15,475 nucleotides of DNA, from contig PMYA01000077.1 of the NCBI GenBank assembly GCA_003170935.1, positions 6,541 to 22,015 of the forward strand. The letters run 5' to 3'. This DNA is from Methanobacteriota archaeon. GTDB lineage: Archaea; Halobacteriota; Bog-38; Methanoflorentales; Methanoflorentaceae. Made by a program: the position numbers and the translations under genes. The notes beneath the pieces were generated by a model. It worked only from the letters and a program-made list of their open reading frames with translations, had not been told where the DNA came from and ran no database searches. Numbering within the stretch: the first letter of the stretch is position 1; every line of letters starts with the position of its first letter. Positions 7,814-14,113 of the stretch are shown one piece after another.

Positions 7814-9024
7814 ATGAGTTAACCGAACGCGCCGAAAAGGCCCGTGGGAAGAAGGCGGCGTTCGGGCCTGACATACCACTTGAGAGTTACACGTCGAATG
7901 CCCCGGCCCACAAGAAAATCCTGACACTCAAGACGCTGCCCTCCAACTACCAGAGTCAGTCGCTTGGCGTTGGAATAGATGCAAAGGAGGATGAGCGATC
8001 GGGCTCATATTTCCAGCTCGATACAAGCGTCGTCTACTCGAAGACCTCGGCACAGGACGTCGAAGTGCTCAGTGTGACCGAAGCGTTCGAGAAGTATGAC
8101 TGGCTTAAAGACTACTGGTGGAAAACGGTCGCGGTTGACGCTGACAAGTACACCGCCCAGGCCGCTCTTAATTTCAGCAACGGCTACTTCATACGGGCAA
8201 AGGCGGGCACGAAGACTATCTTGCCAATTCAGGCGTGCATGTTCCTAGCCCAAGAGAGCCTGTCACAAAACGTGCACAACATCATCATTGCTGAGGAGGG
8301 CTCGGAAATGCACATAATCTCGGGCTGCAGAACCGCAGACGAGCTTTCCCACGGAATTCACGTCGGAGTTTCTGAGTTCTTCATCAAGGAGGGCGCGAAA
8401 TGCTCCTTTTCGATGATTCACAACTGGGGCCCGGAAGTCGCTGTTCGCCCGCGGAGCGGAATCATCGTTGAGAAGGATGCCACGTTTATCAACAATTACG
8501 TCTGTTTGAAGCCCGTTCAGAGCTTACAAATGTACCCAACGATCCGTTGCGTAGGTGAGAACGCCACCGCATTATCGTATTCACTGCTGTACGCAACGGA
8601 GGGCTCACATATGGACGTAGGAGCGCGAGTAATCTTGGAAGCTGAGCAATGCAAGGCAGACGTGATAGCGCGGACGATCACAAACGGCGGCGAGATCATC
8701 TCGCGCGGAAACCTTACCGCTCTCCACGGTGACGTCAAGGGACATCTCGAATGCCGCGGACTTATGCTGGGTGACCACGGCAGGATTTTTGCGGTCCCCG
8801 AACTCGATGGCGCCGTTCCGGATGTCGACATGTCACACGAAGCCGCAGTGGGGAAAATCGCTGAAGAGGAGATAACCTACCTTATGACACGGGGACTTAG
8901 CGAAGATGAGGCTACGTCCGCCATCGTGCGGGGCTTCCTTGACATAGAAATTAAAGGCGTGCCGCCTGCGTTACAAGAAGAGATGCGACGAGCTGTCCAC
9001 ACTACAGAGGGCATGGGCCTTTAG
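7801..9024 (+). CDS. sufB: SufB/SufD-family Fe-S cluster scaffold protein
   Basis: A 407-residue SufB/SufD family protein with the beta-helix core, the partner of SufC. In E. coli SufB, Cys405 and Glu434 are the functionally important pair, 29 residues apart in a CDSML...EHEATT context. Here Cys318 (LECRGLML) and Glu347 (MSHEAAVGKI) are also exactly 29 apart, so this protein has the SufB-type pair and not merely a SufD-like core. It is the only SufB/D gene in the window and SufA, SufS, SufU or SufE are absent, giving the two-gene SufCB arrangement common in anaerobic archaea. An upstream GTG at 7792 is in frame, but the ATG at 7801 is preferred; it begins inside the end of sufC. The gene ends before an A-rich tract (9028-9041). 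Confidence 0.92.
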   Translation: MSNIDELTERAEKARGKKAAFGPDIPLESYTSNAPAHKKILTLKTLPSNYQSQSLGVGIDAKEDERSGSYFQLDTSVVYSKTSAQDVEVLSVTEAFEKYDWLKDYWWKTVAVDADKYTAQAALNFSNGYFIRAKAGTKTILPIQACMFLAQESLSQNVHNIIIAEEGSEMHIISGCRTADELSHGIHVGVSEFFIKEGAKCSFSMIHNWGPEVAVRPRSGIIVEKDATFINNYVCLKPVQSLQMYPTIRCVGENATALSYSLLYATEGSHMDVGARVILEAEQCKADVIARTITNGGEIISRGNLTALHGDVKGHLECRGLMLGDHGRIFAVPELDGAVPDVDMSHEAAVGKIAEEEITYLMTRGLSEDEATSAIVRGFLDIEIKGVPPALQEEMRRAVHTTEGMGL

Positions 9025-9071
9025 TACTTAAAAAAAAGAAAATAAACAGCGATGTGGTGGGAAAGCGCCCG

Positions 9072-9317
9072 CTATTCCTGCAAAGCACGATAATAGAGCA
9101 TTCGTCGGTCGATCCGCTTTATCCAGCGCGCTTGATAAATAGAAACGAACAGCGTGTTCTCGCCTATGCGTATCGCGACATCTGTCTCTTTAGGGGGACT
9201 GATAGAAATTGGCAAAATCAGAGCACCGGAACACGTAGTCGTCACTCTGAAATCTTTCCCTTGCTCCTTAATGTAGGCGGCGACTGCCTCTTCAACTTCT
9301 ATCTCTTCGACGCTCAT
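9072..9317 (-). CDS. Small conserved-looking hypothetical protein
   Basis: Codes for 81 residues on the reverse strand: an acidic N-terminal helix (MSVEEIEVEEAVAAYIKEQG), then a beta-rich half with TTTCSGALILPISI, TDVAIRIGENTLFVSIY and a basic helix RWIKRIDRRML. The strand-turn pattern suggests a small alpha/beta domain; I do not recognise the family. A TATA-like element lies about 39 bp upstream (9353-9360). A 134-codon forward frame overlaps it (9054-9458), but its composition is poor and it has no promoter or ribosome-binding site, so the reverse reading is preferred. It is convergent with sufB and divergent from the Nudix gene. No transmembrane segment. Confidence 0.6.
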   Translation of the reverse strand: MSVEEIEVEEAVAAYIKEQGKDFRVTTTCSGALILPISISPPKETDVAIRIGENTLFVSIYQARWIKRIDRRMLYYRALQE

Positions 9318-9350
9318 CTCGAATGCAATTTAGGATGTAGTTATGATTAT

Positions 9351-9362
9351 GAATATATATCC
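9351..9362 (-). promoter_or_regulatory. Candidate TATA box for the 81-residue reverse-strand gene
   Basis: Read on the reverse strand this is GGATATATATTC, a good archaeal TATA element centred about 39 bp ahead of the ATG at 9317. It predicts a transcript start near 9330 and a leader of about a dozen bases. Function is inferred. Confidence 0.5.
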
Positions 9363-9482
9363 TTCGACATAACTCCGATTCAGTTTACGGTGTCGTGGAG
9401 ATTCAACGTTCAACGGGATCTTGTTTGCAGCCCCGGCCTGCTGAATGTGCTTAACTAAATAAACATCTTTGACTCATTGTGA

Positions 9483-9917
9483 ATGATGAGCGGCAAATAC
9501 GTAACGAGCTGCCTGGCGTGCACCATAAGGAACAATCTCGTACTAATGGTTGAGCAAGCAAGTGGCTATTGGGCCGGACGATGGATACTCCCTGGAGGAA
9601 AACTAGAGCTGGGCGAGTCCTTGGAAGAGTGCGCTGCTCGTGAGTGTTTCGAAGAGACAAGCGTGAAAGTCGCCGTTTCTCGTCAGGTTAAAACGTACGT
9701 ATCGTATGACCGCAACTCGGAGTGGGACGAACAAGTGCTGCTCATTTGCTATGAGGCAGGGTACGTGAGCGGATTTCCAACCGTTGGACAAGACGTGACT
9801 GGTGCCAAATGGATCGAACTCGATAAAGTGGAGGAAATGAACCGGCGCAATAAGGAGGTCCCGGACATCATCCTTCGCATGATAACTGATACGTTACAGT
9901 CAAGAGGGCAAACCTAA
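9483..9917 (+). CDS. Nudix hydrolase
   Basis: A 144-residue Nudix protein, hydrolysing a nucleoside diphosphate linked to another moiety (oxidised nucleotides, ADP-ribose or NDP-sugars are typical; the actual substrate cannot be read). The Nudix box spans residues 39-61 (GGKLELGESLEECAARECFE then ETSV): Gly39, Glu45, Arg53, Glu54, Glu57 and Glu58 fit Gx5Ex7REUxEExGU, except that Ser60 replaces the last Gly. ILPGGK and the C-terminal WIELDKVEE also match the family. Start is ATG at 9483 or the next ATG at 9486. A TATA-like CTAAATAAAC (9455-9464) ends about 20 bp upstream and would give a leaderless transcript starting at or beside the ATG. Confidence 0.9.
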   Translation: MMSGKYVTSCLACTIRNNLVLMVEQASGYWAGRWILPGGKLELGESLEECAARECFEETSVKVAVSRQVKTYVSYDRNSEWDEQVLLICYEAGYVSGFPTVGQDVTGAKWIELDKVEEMNRRNKEVPDIILRMITDTLQSRGQT

Positions 9918-10041
9918 GAAGTGCTGCGCGGTCTAATAATTGACAGATGCTCTATTTGGGCCCGGTAGATTTCTCAGCTAACTGTTGGCCTCTTAACTGC
10001 GAGCTCAGTGCTAAGCTCGTTTGCTTCAGACCAAAAGTTGA
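9918..10041. terminator. Convergent intergenic region with hairpin (10000-10019)
   Basis: Between the Nudix gene (+) and the GYD gene (-). It contains a perfect 6-bp stem with an 8-base loop, CGAGCT and AGCTCG at 10000-10005 and 10014-10019, followed on the plus strand by a weak T-rich run. It may act as a shared 3' end for both genes; archaeal termination mainly needs T-runs, so the role is uncertain. Confidence 0.35.
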
Positions 10042-10332
10042 TTACCGCTCCTTTATTGCTTTGATAAAGTCGTCGATCGGTATCGCAGGCATGCTCATTA
10101 TTTGAACCGTACCGCGCGCCCCGAGCTCGACCGAGGCTTTCAGAATGGTTTCGTTGTCAGGCGCTTCAACGATGTTCACAAAGTCGTATGGCCCCACGAC
10201 TGCATGTTGGGATATAACTTTGACTTGCATCGCCTCCATCTCTCGATCGACTTCCTGAATGCGATTGGGTCGCTCTCGTATTGTTTTCCTGCCTTCAGTG
10301 GTTAGTTTGGTTAAAAGGATGTACGTAGGCAT
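10042..10332 (-). CDS. GYD-domain protein
   Basis: A 96-residue protein covering the complete GYD domain: it opens with MPTYILLTKLTTEGRKTI, contains the central GPYDFVNIVEAPD (Gly47-Pro-Tyr-Asp), and ends with an alpha/beta half (GTVQIMSMPAIP). The family is a small ferredoxin-like alpha-beta fold found widely in bacteria and archaea, with no firm biochemical role; a binding or regulatory function is usually assumed. The frame is open further upstream, to 10416, but the family N-terminus and a strong Shine-Dalgarno fix the ATG at 10332. It follows the DUF362 gene on the same strand after 173 bp. Confidence 0.88.
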   Translation of the reverse strand: MPTYILLTKLTTEGRKTIRERPNRIQEVDREMEAMQVKVISQHAVVGPYDFVNIVEAPDNETILKASVELGARGTVQIMSMPAIPIDDFIKAIKER

Positions 10333-10338
10333 CGCAAC

Positions 10339-10345
10339 CACCTCC
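10339..10345 (-). promoter_or_regulatory. Strong Shine-Dalgarno of the GYD gene
   Basis: Read on the reverse strand this is GGAGGTG, 6 bases before the ATG at 10332. It decides the start over the 28-residue upstream extension and suggests a leadered, well-translated mRNA. Confidence 0.75.
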
Positions 10346-10464
10346 ACAAATAAATAGGCGTGGAAGAACTTCTGTTTTTCCCTTAAGAGGATCCTAAAAG
10401 CTTCGATTTTGCACACCGAAGCCTGCGCTGCAGCCAGCGTGAAGGTTTTACGTGAAATGAAACC

Positions 10465-10492
10465 GTGCTAAATTCAGCCGACAGTTTAGCAC
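10465..10492 (-). terminator. Perfect 8-bp inverted repeat downstream of the DUF362 gene
   Basis: GTGCTAAA at 10465-10472 and TTTAGCAC at 10485-10492 are perfectly complementary around a 12-base loop. It lies 14 bp after the DUF362 stop, between that gene and the GYD gene. On the reverse strand it is followed by a T-containing stretch (GGTTTCATTTC). It may protect the 3' end of the DUF362 mRNA, terminate it, or be an operator; the first two are more likely from position. Confidence 0.4.
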
Positions 10493-10505
10493 AATCTGCA
10501 GCTCA

Positions 10506-11612
10506 TCAAAGCTCGACGAGCTCATAAGAACTGGTTCCTAACCCTATCCGCTCTCCGTACGTTATTTGAATTGAACCTTGCGTCTCACTCCAGACACCTT
10601 TGAACTTGTCCTCGCCAGGTTCAAGATTGGTGACAAGACGACTGCCTGGTATTCCCCGCTGCCCGTTCACCAGATCTACGCTCGCTGCATCAATGGCGAC
10701 AGGGTCTGTTGAGGCAAGAATCCCTACGTCTGGGACGATGGGCGTGTCACTCCAAGGAACGCAATCGCAATCGGGCGTAATCTGCAAAAGGAGATTGAAG
10801 TACCCGACGCCTCGCTTGCCCACTGTCGCCCCAAAAGCATATTCTGTCAGCATCTCTACAAACCGTTGAAGATCGTGTTCCCAGTCATATGAGATGCTGG
10901 AGTTTAAGCACATCGCCATACACTCACCACACCCAACGCAGAGGTCGTAATTAATGCACGACGCGCCTGCTTCAATTGATATGGCAGAACGTGGGCACAC
11001 CCCAACGCACACCCCGCACGCCGAGCACTTTTCCACATCGACGATTGGATTCATACCCTTATGTTGGTCCGCCTTCCCAGCCCTCGGGGCGCATCCCATC
11101 GCCAAGTTCTTTATTGCGCCCCCAAATCCGGCCATTGCGTGAGCTTTGAAATGTGACATGACAATCATACTCGGAGCCGAGACGATGTCGCCTGCAATTT
11201 TGACCGTGTCAAAGTGTTTCTTGTCGATTCGAACGTCCTGGTAGTGATCGCTCACAAGTCCGTCAGAGATGATGAATGGCGCCCCTAATACCGCGTAATC
11301 AAACCCATGCTCAAGAGCGGTCGCTAGGTGGTCGACCGCGTCGTGTCGACTTCCCGAATAGAGCGTATTTGTGTCGGTCACGAACGGCCTGCCACCGCTC
11401 GTTTGTACCAGCTCGACGACTTGCCGGACGTGCTCTGGTCGAAGATGTGAATCATTGCCGCGTTCGCCGACGTGCAGTTTTATTGCTGTGAGGGCATCAG
11501 CTTCAATCAGCGTGTCAAATTGCGCCGCTTCAAAGAGCTGTCGAATGCGAGCGGTCGCATTTTCGTCCTTACTTCCTGCGTTCACGCGCGCAAAATATAC
11601 TGTACTTGCCAT
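10506..11612 (-). CDS. DUF362-family protein with two [4Fe-4S] ferredoxin motifs
   Basis: A 368-residue cytoplasmic protein. The DUF362 part spans both halves (for example IKLHVGERGNDSHLRPEHV near 44-62, and SHFKAHAMAGFGGAIKNLAM near 153-172) and a 2x[4Fe-4S] ferredoxin insert lies in the middle: Cys196-199-202 with Cys206 followed by Pro, and Cys225-228-231-235. Such proteins are common in anaerobes and are annotated as Fe-S cluster proteins of unknown electron-transfer role. Other conserved pieces are TDTNTLYSGSR and ASTDPVAIDAASVDLVN. The frame extends 8 codons upstream, but the ATG at 11612 has GGAGAG four bases before it and gives the family-like start MASTVYFARVNAGS. It lies 77 bp after the DUF1890 gene on the same strand and may share its transcript. 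Confidence 0.9.
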   Translation of the reverse strand: MASTVYFARVNAGSKDENATARIRQLFEAAQFDTLIEADALTAIKLHVGERGNDSHLRPEHVRQVVELVQTSGGRPFVTDTNTLYSGSRHDAVDHLATALEHGFDYAVLGAPFIISDGLVSDHYQDVRIDKKHFDTVKIAGDIVSAPSMIVMSHFKAHAMAGFGGAIKNLAMGCAPRAGKADQHKGMNPIVDVEKCSACGVCVGVCPRSAISIEAGASCINYDLCVGCGECMAMCLNSSISYDWEHDLQRFVEMLTEYAFGATVGKRGVGYFNLLLQITPDCDCVPWSDTPIVPDVGILASTDPVAIDAASVDLVNGQRGIPGSRLVTNLEPGEDKFKGVWSETQGSIQITYGERIGLGTSSYELVEL

Positions 11613-11689
11613 TTTTCTCTCCGATGCGTACGTCAAATCCCCAGTTTAAGGTCCGGCACTCGAGATGCGGCCGGCATGTTTGTGTGGCA

Positions 11690-12157
11690 CTAACCCTTTA
11701 CAAGAGCGGCCCATTTACTTATCTTGTCAAGCTTCTTCTTAAGGGGGAGCGGATTATGGACGGCCGTTTCCCATATGACCTGCACGCCGTCAACCGATTC
11801 GGTGACCTCTTTGCTGAGCAGTTCTGCCTCCCTTCCAAAAACAATGGCAATGGGAGTGCTTTTTGACAGTGCCGCGACCGTCCCAAGATACTGCACCCCC
11901 GAGTCCTTATGGATAAAGCCAAACGCGAGGTCAACGTCGAACGTCCCCTTAGCAATTTGGTCAATGCACTTGTCTATGTTCACGTACGATTCAATGTACG
12001 CTTTCTTGGGATCCGCGACTTTCATCAAGTTGACAGCGCTTGGCGTTCCCGCACAAATCACCTCAAACCCCTGCGCTTTCAACGTGTTTCCGATGTACAG
12101 CGCGAGGCCGGTTTGCACAGGAACCTCAGGACACCCCAGGAGCAGTAAGGCCTTCAT
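11690..12157 (-). CDS. DUF1890 family protein (MTH777-like)
   Basis: A 155-residue protein with a Rossmann-like alpha/beta pattern and the family opening LLLGCPEVPVQTGLALYIGN (residues 5-24), then GFEVICAGTPSAVNLMKVADP. This fits DUF1890, of which a Methanothermobacter member (MTH777) has, as I recall, a solved structure; the family is largely limited to methanogens and relatives and its biochemical role is unknown. The Cys at residue 9 and the GFIHKDSGVQYLGTVAAL region are likely functional. It is the main hint of a methanogen-related lineage. Length is typical. A weak AT-rich element (12184-12196) about 33 bp upstream may be its promoter. Confidence 0.75.
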   Translation of the reverse strand: MKALLLLGCPEVPVQTGLALYIGNTLKAQGFEVICAGTPSAVNLMKVADPKKAYIESYVNIDKCIDQIAKGTFDVDLAFGFIHKDSGVQYLGTVAALSKSTPIAIVFGREAELLSKEVTESVDGVQVIWETAVHNPLPLKKKLDKISKWAALVKG

Positions 12158-12456
12158 AACTATCGATACAAGAACGTCGCCCTGTGTATTATTCTTTTGC
12201 AGCTTAATTGGTGACAGAAATAAAAAATACGCGGAAGCAGCCTGGATCGAATTGCAGGTTACTTAAAAAGGATCCCTAGTTAAGCTTTTACCTGGCCTGA
12301 AAGATCTCAAGAGACTAGTTAAGCCCCGCAAAGGGGCAGCAAGACAATTTGAAGCGCGTGATGCAAGCGAGGGATACAACGCGACGCCTTATCGAGCTTG
12401 TTAAATCAAAATACGCAAATCAACGTCAAACCTAACAGTGTTAGCTAAGGGAGTTC
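12158..12456. other. Intergenic region between the DUF1890 and DUF2769 genes, with a coding-like fragment
   Basis: A 299-bp gap. On the plus strand 12267-12404 stays open for 45 codons (KGSLVKLLPGLKDLKRLVKP and on to a TAA) but has no start codon. The direct repeat CTAGTTAAGC (12276-12285 and 12315-12324, 39 bp apart) encodes Leu-Val-Lys twice in this frame. A small hairpin GCCCC-GCAAA-GGGGC lies at 12323-12337. I see no RNA gene. The fragment could be decayed coding sequence or chance. Confidence 0.3.
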
Positions 12457-12708
12457 CTAGCGCATATTGTACTCAGCGGCACCGTAAATGCAGAAGAATA
12501 CAGCGTTTAATTTACTTTCGGCCCAGATCGGACAGGAAGGGCACACGCAGCCCTTTTTTTCTGTGGTTTTTTCGTTTCTACCTTGTACACAGAAAAGCCC
12601 GCCTGTAAGACCGGTTTTGTCGTAAGTCGGGCACCGTTCTGTATAGCACAAGCATTTTTCGAAGTTCTCTTTCGTGTTATCAACGCGTGCGCGTTTCCTG
12701 TTAAACAT
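12457..12708 (-). CDS. Cysteine-rich DUF2769-family protein
   Basis: An 83-residue protein with eight cysteines at 19, 21, 26, 40, 54, 56, 59 and 73. The pattern CLCYTERCPTY, then LFCVQGRNE, then GCVCPSCPIW and FFCIYG is that of the archaeal DUF2769 family, probably binding zinc or an Fe-S cluster; its role is unknown. The stop is at 12457-12459. The ATG at 12708 has a GGTGG Shine-Dalgarno about 7 bases upstream and a TATA-like GTTTAAAATAC further up, both at good distances. Another reverse-frame ORF overlaps it (12507-12788) but its composition is poor. It is first in the same-strand series leading to the DUF1890, DUF362 and GYD genes, though 299 bp from the next. Confidence 0.8.
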   Translation of the reverse strand: MFNRKRARVDNTKENFEKCLCYTERCPTYDKTGLTGGLFCVQGRNEKTTEKKGCVCPSCPIWAESKLNAVFFCIYGAAEYNMR

Positions 12709-12744
12709 TTAGTTCCACCGCCATTTGTGTTCTCTACGAAATGT

Positions 12745-12755
12745 AGTATTTTAAA
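12745..12755 (-). promoter_or_regulatory. Candidate TATA box for the DUF2769 gene
   Basis: On the reverse strand this is GTTTAAAATAC, centred about 42 bp before the ATG at 12708. It predicts a short leader of roughly 17 bases that would contain the GGTGG ribosome-binding site. Confidence 0.5.
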
Positions 12756-12792
12756 CGCTTTGATAAACGAAAGCTGTTCGCATGCCATGTAA

Positions 12793-13043
12793 ATGAGTTA
12801 TAGCGAGAGTGAAAGCGGGGCACACCGAGGCGATGAAATCGCGCCAACCTAAAAATCTACGAGGATAGGAAACGCTCGATATCGGACGATCCCCCACGAT
12901 TAATTGAAGAAGCGATCGACGCCATTGAAAATAAGAGAGTTATCTTACGTTCACGGAGATGTAAAAACTCAAATCGCATCTGGAAGAATTATTTAAATAT
13001 GCACATTAAAATTATCAGTGATACGCGAAAACCAAAACTTTAG
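12793..13043 (+). pseudogene. Broken reading frame upstream of the first DUF457 gene
   Basis: A frame starting at ATG 12793 (MSYSESESGAHRGDEIAPT, then stop) is followed, in another frame and overlapping, by an open stretch 12837-13043 without a start codon: NLKIYEDRKRSISDDPPRLI, then EEAIDAIENKRVILRSRRC and on to TAG. The second part has the helical, charged composition of real protein. A one- or two-base indel near 12837 would join them into about 80 residues. I do not recognise the family. Its end runs through the TATA box of the next gene, so at least the tail is not under coding selection. Decayed gene is the preferred reading; chance is possible. Confidence 0.3.
12990..13000 (+). promoter_or_regulatory. 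Candidate TATA box of the first DUF457 gene
   Basis: TATTTAAATAT lies about 60 bp ahead of the ATG at 13056, predicting a leader of about 35 bases. A similar element, in the similar context GAAxxATTTAAA, precedes the paralogous gene at 14114 by about the same distance, suggesting the promoter was duplicated with the gene. Confidence 0.5.
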
Positions 13044-13055
13044 AGTTAAAACACA

Positions 13056-13667
13056 ATGCCCGGCCTCGTTATTCACGTTGGAGTTGCACTCGTAGCGTTG
13101 TTGCTTTATTTTGACGATCGTAACCGGAAGTACGTTCTGCTCCTGCTGCCTTTCGCCGTGCTTCCCGACCTCGATCATTTCGCACCGTTGTACGCACCCC
13201 GGGAGATGCTCCATAACGTTTTTTTGCTCGTGCCTCCGCTCGCCATCGCGCTCTACGGGCTGAAGACAAAAAACAACGTAGTATACAGCATCGCGTTGAT
13301 GGCAGGCTTTGTGCTGTTTTCACACATCGTGCTCGATTTCTTTAATGGCGGAGTGGCACTGTTCTATCCGTTACGAACAACGTGGTATGGTTTCACGAAT
13401 ACGCCGCACGTAGCTCATGGTGCTGTCGCCCTCATATCCGAGCCACTGAGTACGTACGTGCCAAGCGAGGCGTTGGGTGGTTTCTCCACGGTAAATGAAG
13501 CTCACGGTGCTGTTTTTTTAATCCCCAAACCACTGGGGGCGTACGTGCCAAGCGAGGCGTTCGGCTTTGCGCTGACTTTTATTGCCTTAGCCGTAATTCT
13601 CTTCGTCAAAAGGCAGCTTCAATTCGACACAGATGCCCGTGAACTTGCGAAACAGACTAACGTCTGA
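13056..13667 (+). CDS. DUF457 / YdjM-like metal-dependent membrane hydrolase family protein (paralogue 1)
   Basis: A 203-residue integral membrane protein with about four hydrophobic segments (roughly 8-18, 26-37, 52-67, 78-97) and another near 171-184. Polar residues typical of the YdjM/LexA-binding inner-membrane family are present: His7, Asp38, Asp40 and His41 in LPDLDHF, His53, and His90/Asp94 in SHIVLDFF; these probably bind metal. The family is annotated as membrane-bound metal-dependent hydrolase with unproven substrate. It carries an internal 29-residue tandem duplication (AHGAVALISEPLSTYVPSEA repeated as AHGAVFLIPKPLGAYVPSEA, residues 120-148 and 149 on) that the paralogue at 14114 lacks. 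Start is ATG at 13056; no clear Shine-Dalgarno. Confidence 0.82.
   Translation: MPGLVIHVGVALVALLLYFDDRNRKYVLLLLPFAVLPDLDHFAPLYAPREMLHNVFLLVPPLAIALYGLKTKNNVVYSIALMAGFVLFSHIVLDFFNGGVALFYPLRTTWYGFTNTPHVAHGAVALISEPLSTYVPSEALGGFSTVNEAHGAVFLIPKPLGAYVPSEAFGFALTFIALAVILFVKRQLQFDTDARELAKQTNV
13413..13586 (+). repeat. In-frame 87-bp tandem duplication inside the first DUF457 gene
   Basis: Two copies, 13413-13499 and 13500-13586, start with GCTCAYGGTGCTGT and share an identical 22-base block (13453-13474 and 13540-13561). The period of 87 bp keeps the frame. The first part of each copy has diverged, the block has not, so the event is fairly old or the block is constrained. Confidence 0.8.
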
Positions 13668-14064
13668 TTTTTCTGCGGCGGCTTGCAATTGTTGCTGTGA
13701 TGACCTGCCCAGCTGTGAAGCTAAAAGTCGCCGAGAGGTGACGCGTACGCGTGAAAAACATTTCGGAGCCTACAAGGCTGAGATTGAGGATAGTGAGGTG
13801 AGACTCCTCACCAATGAATTGCACGTGCGAGAATAATGAGGGAGCCGTTCGACGTCACAGGTGATCGGGCAGCCCTAGCAACGTTCGCGTGGGCTTCGCC
13901 GGCAGTGTATATAAGCTTAGCCTCAGGTTTTGAAGCCTGTCTCACAAATGATGCGGTTAAAACGCACGCCTGAGTGGTGGAGAACATTGGTACGCAAACA
14001 GCGAATCGATGCGACCCTAAGCGGCAGCCCAGAGGAAATATTTAAACTGGCATTGCCAAACTAA
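13633..14064 (+). pseudogene. Chain of three overlapping short frames between the DUF457 paralogues
   Basis: The 446-bp gap is almost fully covered by three plus-strand frames. First 13633-13836 (67 codons, overlapping the end of the membrane gene; includes CNCCCDD and TREKHFGAYKAEIEDSEVRL). Its TAA overlaps an ATG at 13836 that opens 45 residues to 13973 (MREPFDVTGDRAALATFAWA, SPAVYISLASGFEACL). Inside that, ATG 13948 opens 38 residues to 14064 (MMRLKRTPEWWRTLVRKQRI, SGSPEEIFKLALPN). The pieces alternate between two frames and each looks protein-like, which fits one ancestral gene broken by indels, or small coupled genes. No family recognised. Also present: the palindrome ACGCGTACGCGT (13741-13752) and a hairpin GGTGAG-ACTC-CTCACC (13797-13812). 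Confidence 0.35.
14038..14047 (+). promoter_or_regulatory. Candidate TATA box of the second DUF457 gene
   Basis: ATATTTAAAC, about 70 bp upstream of the ATG at 14114, predicting a leader of about 45 bases. Its surroundings resemble the element at 12990-13000 ahead of the paralogue. Confidence 0.45.
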
Positions 14065-14113
14065 TATTAACGCCGTAGCAAAACCACTGCGAGAAGCAGC
14101 GTCAAAAGAAACA

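Noticed and set aside
9054..9458. Forward 134-codon frame over the small hypothetical gene
   Set aside because: Poor composition, no ribosome-binding site, and the reverse reading has a good TATA box and a plausible fold pattern.
10333..10416. 28-residue extension of the GYD protein
   Set aside because: GYD proteins begin at MPTYILLT, and a GGAGGTG ribosome-binding site lies directly before that ATG.
12158..13055. tRNA, rRNA, SRP RNA or RNase P RNA in the low-density region
   Set aside because: No T-loop (GGTTCRANNCC) with acceptor stem, and no SRP or RNase P core motif could be seen on either strand.
13935..13975. Possible C/D-box sRNA (ATGATGC and CTGA near 13948 and 13970, with a TATA-like GTATATAA at 13907)
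   Set aside because: The C box has a mismatch, there is no C'/D' pair and no closing stem, and the DNA is better explained by the overlapping protein-like frames.
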